Under the pieces are notes generated by a model. That model was not told the origin of the DNA. It saw only the letters and a program-made list of their open reading frames with translations, and ran no database searches. Below are positions 62,474 to 64,000 of a stretch of 64,000 nt of DNA, in pieces (within the stretch, counting starts at the first letter, position 1; every line of letters starts with the position of its first letter). This stretch comes from Budvicia diplopodorum. GTDB lineage: Bacteria; Pseudomonadota; Gammaproteobacteria; Enterobacterales; Enterobacteriaceae. The position numbers and the translations under genes were made by a program. The DNA lies in NCBI RefSeq assembly GCF_009800925.1, contig NZ_WOYF01000001.1, positions 496,001-560,000 on the forward strand. Direction: 5' to 3'.

Positions 62474-63529
62474 CTATGAAAACAATGCCAGCTGCTTATC
62501 AACCTGAGGATCTATCAGCGTAACGTGCAGCCCGACAAGGCGAACGCCTCGACTATGCCGCCGCTGTAACCAAACCTGCTCAGCTACCGTCAAGAGGTCA
62601 TCTCGGTCGAGCTTATGCCATACGTGCTCTTGAGTGGTTAACTGAAAATCATCAAACTTAAGCTTTACGCCCTGCCGGGCAATTCGCAGATCGGGGTTAA
62701 CGTTCGACAGTCGGCGTTCCAGCTCGGTATATAATTGCTCGACGATGCTTAAACAACTGCCCCAATCGTAAATATCCTTTGATAACGTCGTTTCAACGCC
62801 AATTGATTTTCGCTGGCGATCGCTACACACTTCCCGTTCATCGATACCGTTACAGCGCTCATACAATACCCGGCCAAACTTGCCAAAACGGCGTAATAGA
62901 TCGGCTAAATCATAGTTCTGAACGTCCGTGCAGGTCTGTAATCCTAACTCAGCCAGTTTCTTTCCGGTTACCTTGCCCACCCCGGATATTTTGGCCAAGG
63001 GTAATTGAGCAAGAAAAGCGTTTACCTGACCCGGGGCGATAACGTATTGCCCGTTAGGTTTATTGATGTCAGATGCAATTTTAGCTAAGAATTTAATTGA
63101 AGCGACCCCGGCCGACGCGGTCAATTGCAATTCGTTATAGATAGCTTGGCGAATATCTTGAGCAATCAACGTAGCTGAACCGCTAAACTTGGGGCAATCA
63201 GTGACGTCCAGATAGGCTTCATCTAAAGATAAAGGCTCAATTATTGAGGTATAGCGTAGAAATATATCGTGGATTTGATGGGAAATTGCTTTATAAACCG
63301 CCATTCGCCCGGGCAGGATTTTTAACTGCGGGCAAAGCTTACGGGCTTGGGATACGGGCATCGCGCTGTGAACACCATAGCGCCGGGCAATATAGTTTGC
63401 GGTACTGACAACGCCACGTTGCTCCGAGCGCCCGGCAACGGCAATAGGAATATCGGCTAACGAAGGATCGTCACGCATTTCAACCGCCGCATAAAAGCAG
63501 TCCATATCAATATGTATGATTTTGCGCAC
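62474..63529 (-). CDS. dinB: DNA polymerase IV
   Basis: 351 residues, the E. coli length. Y-family polymerase: the metal-binding Asp8 is in IIHIDMDCFYAAVE, and the second acidic pair in SLDEAYLDVTD. It ends in QVDKQLALF, which contains a beta-clamp-binding motif (QLALF, like QLVLGL in E. coli). It carries out error-prone translesion synthesis. A LexA box lies 30 bases before the start codon. Confidence 0.96.
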   Translation of the reverse strand: MRKIIHIDMDCFYAAVEMRDDPSLADIPIAVAGRSEQRGVVSTANYIARRYGVHSAMPVSQARKLCPQLKILPGRMAVYKAISHQIHDIFLRYTSIIEPLSLDEAYLDVTDCPKFSGSATLIAQDIRQAIYNELQLTASAGVASIKFLAKIASDINKPNGQYVIAPGQVNAFLAQLPLAKISGVGKVTGKKLAELGLQTCTDVQNYDLADLLRRFGKFGRVLYERCNGIDEREVCSDRQRKSIGVETTLSKDIYDWGSCLSIVEQLYTELERRLSNVNPDLRIARQGVKLKFDDFQLTTQEHVWHKLDRDDLLTVAEQVWLQRRHSRGVRLVGLHVTLIDPQVDKQLALFS

Positions 63530-63558
63530 CCAGCACCCTTACTACCTGACAGTTTAGA

Positions 63559-63574
63559 CTGTACAAATATACAG
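63559..63574 (-). promoter_or_regulatory. LexA binding site (SOS box) of dinB
   Basis: CTGTACAAATATACAG matches the CTGT-N8-ACAG consensus at all eight fixed positions. It lies 30-45 bases upstream of the dinB start codon, where LexA controls dinB in other enterobacteria. Confidence 0.92.
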
Positions 63575-63614
63575 TTTAAACTACCATTGCTCAAGTCCAT
63601 CCGTAAGCATGGGC

Positions 63615-64000
63615 TTACTGCTTGATTAACTTATCCTTAAAGCCGTCCGAATAGCGTTCAACAAAGCCTGACTCCGACTTTGTAATGATCATCACTGGAA
63701 TATTTAACCGGTTAGCCATCGCCATAGCCTCTTCAGCCCCTAAAACACCCAATGCGGTAGATAGCCCGTCAGCCGTCATGCAGGAAGGGTTTAAAACGGT
63801 AATCGAAACAATATTATTTGAAATAGGTCTGCCGGTCCGGGGGTCAATCGTATGGGAATAGCGAACGCCATTAACCTCAAAAAAATTCCGATAATCCCCG
63901 GACGTAGCCATGGCCATATCGCCCGGCTCAATAATTTCTTGCACCTTTTGTTCAATACCGGCAACCGGCTTCTCAATGGCTATTCGCCACGGTGTATTGC
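63615..64000 (-). CDS. apbE: ApbE, FMN:protein transferase (C-terminal part)
   Basis: The gene runs off the right edge; 127 C-terminal residues are present, read through to 64000. ApbE-family parts are visible: MAMATSGDYRNFFEVNG, YSHTIDPRTGRPI and SCMTADGLSTALGVLG. It attaches FMN covalently to a Thr of target proteins such as NqrB and NqrC, using Mg2+, and is exported to the periplasm. Its position beside dinB suggests that an nqr operon lies beyond the window, as in Yersinia and Serratia. No nqrM is found between apbE and dinB. Confidence 0.92.
   Translation of the reverse strand, partial: NTPWRIAIEKPVAGIEQKVQEIIEPGDMAMATSGDYRNFFEVNGVRYSHTIDPRTGRPISNNIVSITVLNPSCMTADGLSTALGVLGAEEAMAMANRLNIPVMIITKSESGFVERYSDGFKDKLIKQ

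Noticed and set aside
63791-63976. 61-codon minus-strand frame near the right edge
   Set aside because: It is a different frame of the apbE gene, which reads through to the window end.

Overview
The window is chromosomal DNA of a member of the Enterobacterales. Almost every core gene has a close Escherichia coli counterpart, and the order largely follows the E. coli segment that runs clpX-clpP-tig, bolA-yajG-ampG, yajL-thiI, xseB-ispA-dxs, thiL-nusB-ribE-ribD-nrdR, secF-secD-yajC-tgt-queA-acpH, proY-brnQ, proAB-crl-frsA, gpt, pepD and dinB. Several local differences (araFGH-araC divergent from araBAD, an apbE gene beside dinB, ERIC-type repeats, an acpH-peroxiredoxin-proY order) fit a lineage outside Enterobacteriaceae in the strict sense, such as Budviciaceae or Yersiniaceae. 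That placement is an inference from gene order, not a measurement.

Layout. 1-5400: proteolysis and folding (clpX fragment, clpP, tig), bolA, and the yajG-ampG pair. 5420-14850: a complete L-arabinose module, with araBAD on the minus strand diverging from araFGH-araC. 15440-19940: a second sugar-type ABC importer with an LsrB/RhaS-like binding protein, one ATPase and two permeases, but no catabolic genes. 20030-28080: yajQ, yajL, thiI, selO and the isoprenoid/thiamine block xseB-ispA-dxs. 28100-37930: thiL, nusB, the riboflavin genes, nrdR, the Sec accessory complex and the queuosine genes. 38010-42580: acpH, a peroxiredoxin gene preceded by a good OxyR-type site, proY and brnQ. 43080-47630: an Ada-AlkA fusion overlapping an ogt-type gene, ynfA, a MarR-GNAT fusion, a LysE-family exporter and a small lipoprotein. 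47750-51950: proA, proB, crl and frsA. 51950-59260: an AT-rich leader and a complete archaic (Csu-type) chaperone-usher pilus operon plus an RraA-fold gene, inserted between frsA and gpt. 59400-64000: gpt, a glutathione peroxidase homologue, pepD, dinB with a LexA box, and the end of apbE.

Functional links. AraFGH imports L-arabinose and AraBAD converts it to D-xylulose 5-phosphate, with AraC encoded at the end of the transport operon. Dxs makes the precursor shared by isoprenoids (IspA) and thiamine (ThiI, ThiL). YajC-SecD-SecF assist Sec export and are followed on the same strand by nothing but a terminator. The two binding-protein genes (araF and the second importer) are each followed by a strong stem-loop before the ATPase gene. 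Three classes of short non-coding structure recur: two internally deleted ERIC-like elements, two copies of another long imperfect palindrome, and a GC-rich structured element inside the araA-araD gap.

No tRNA, rRNA, CRISPR array, insertion sequence or prophage was seen. No obviously new multi-gene system was found. The most open questions are the substrate of the second importer, whose ATPase has one wholly degenerate nucleotide site, and the nature of the araA-araD element.
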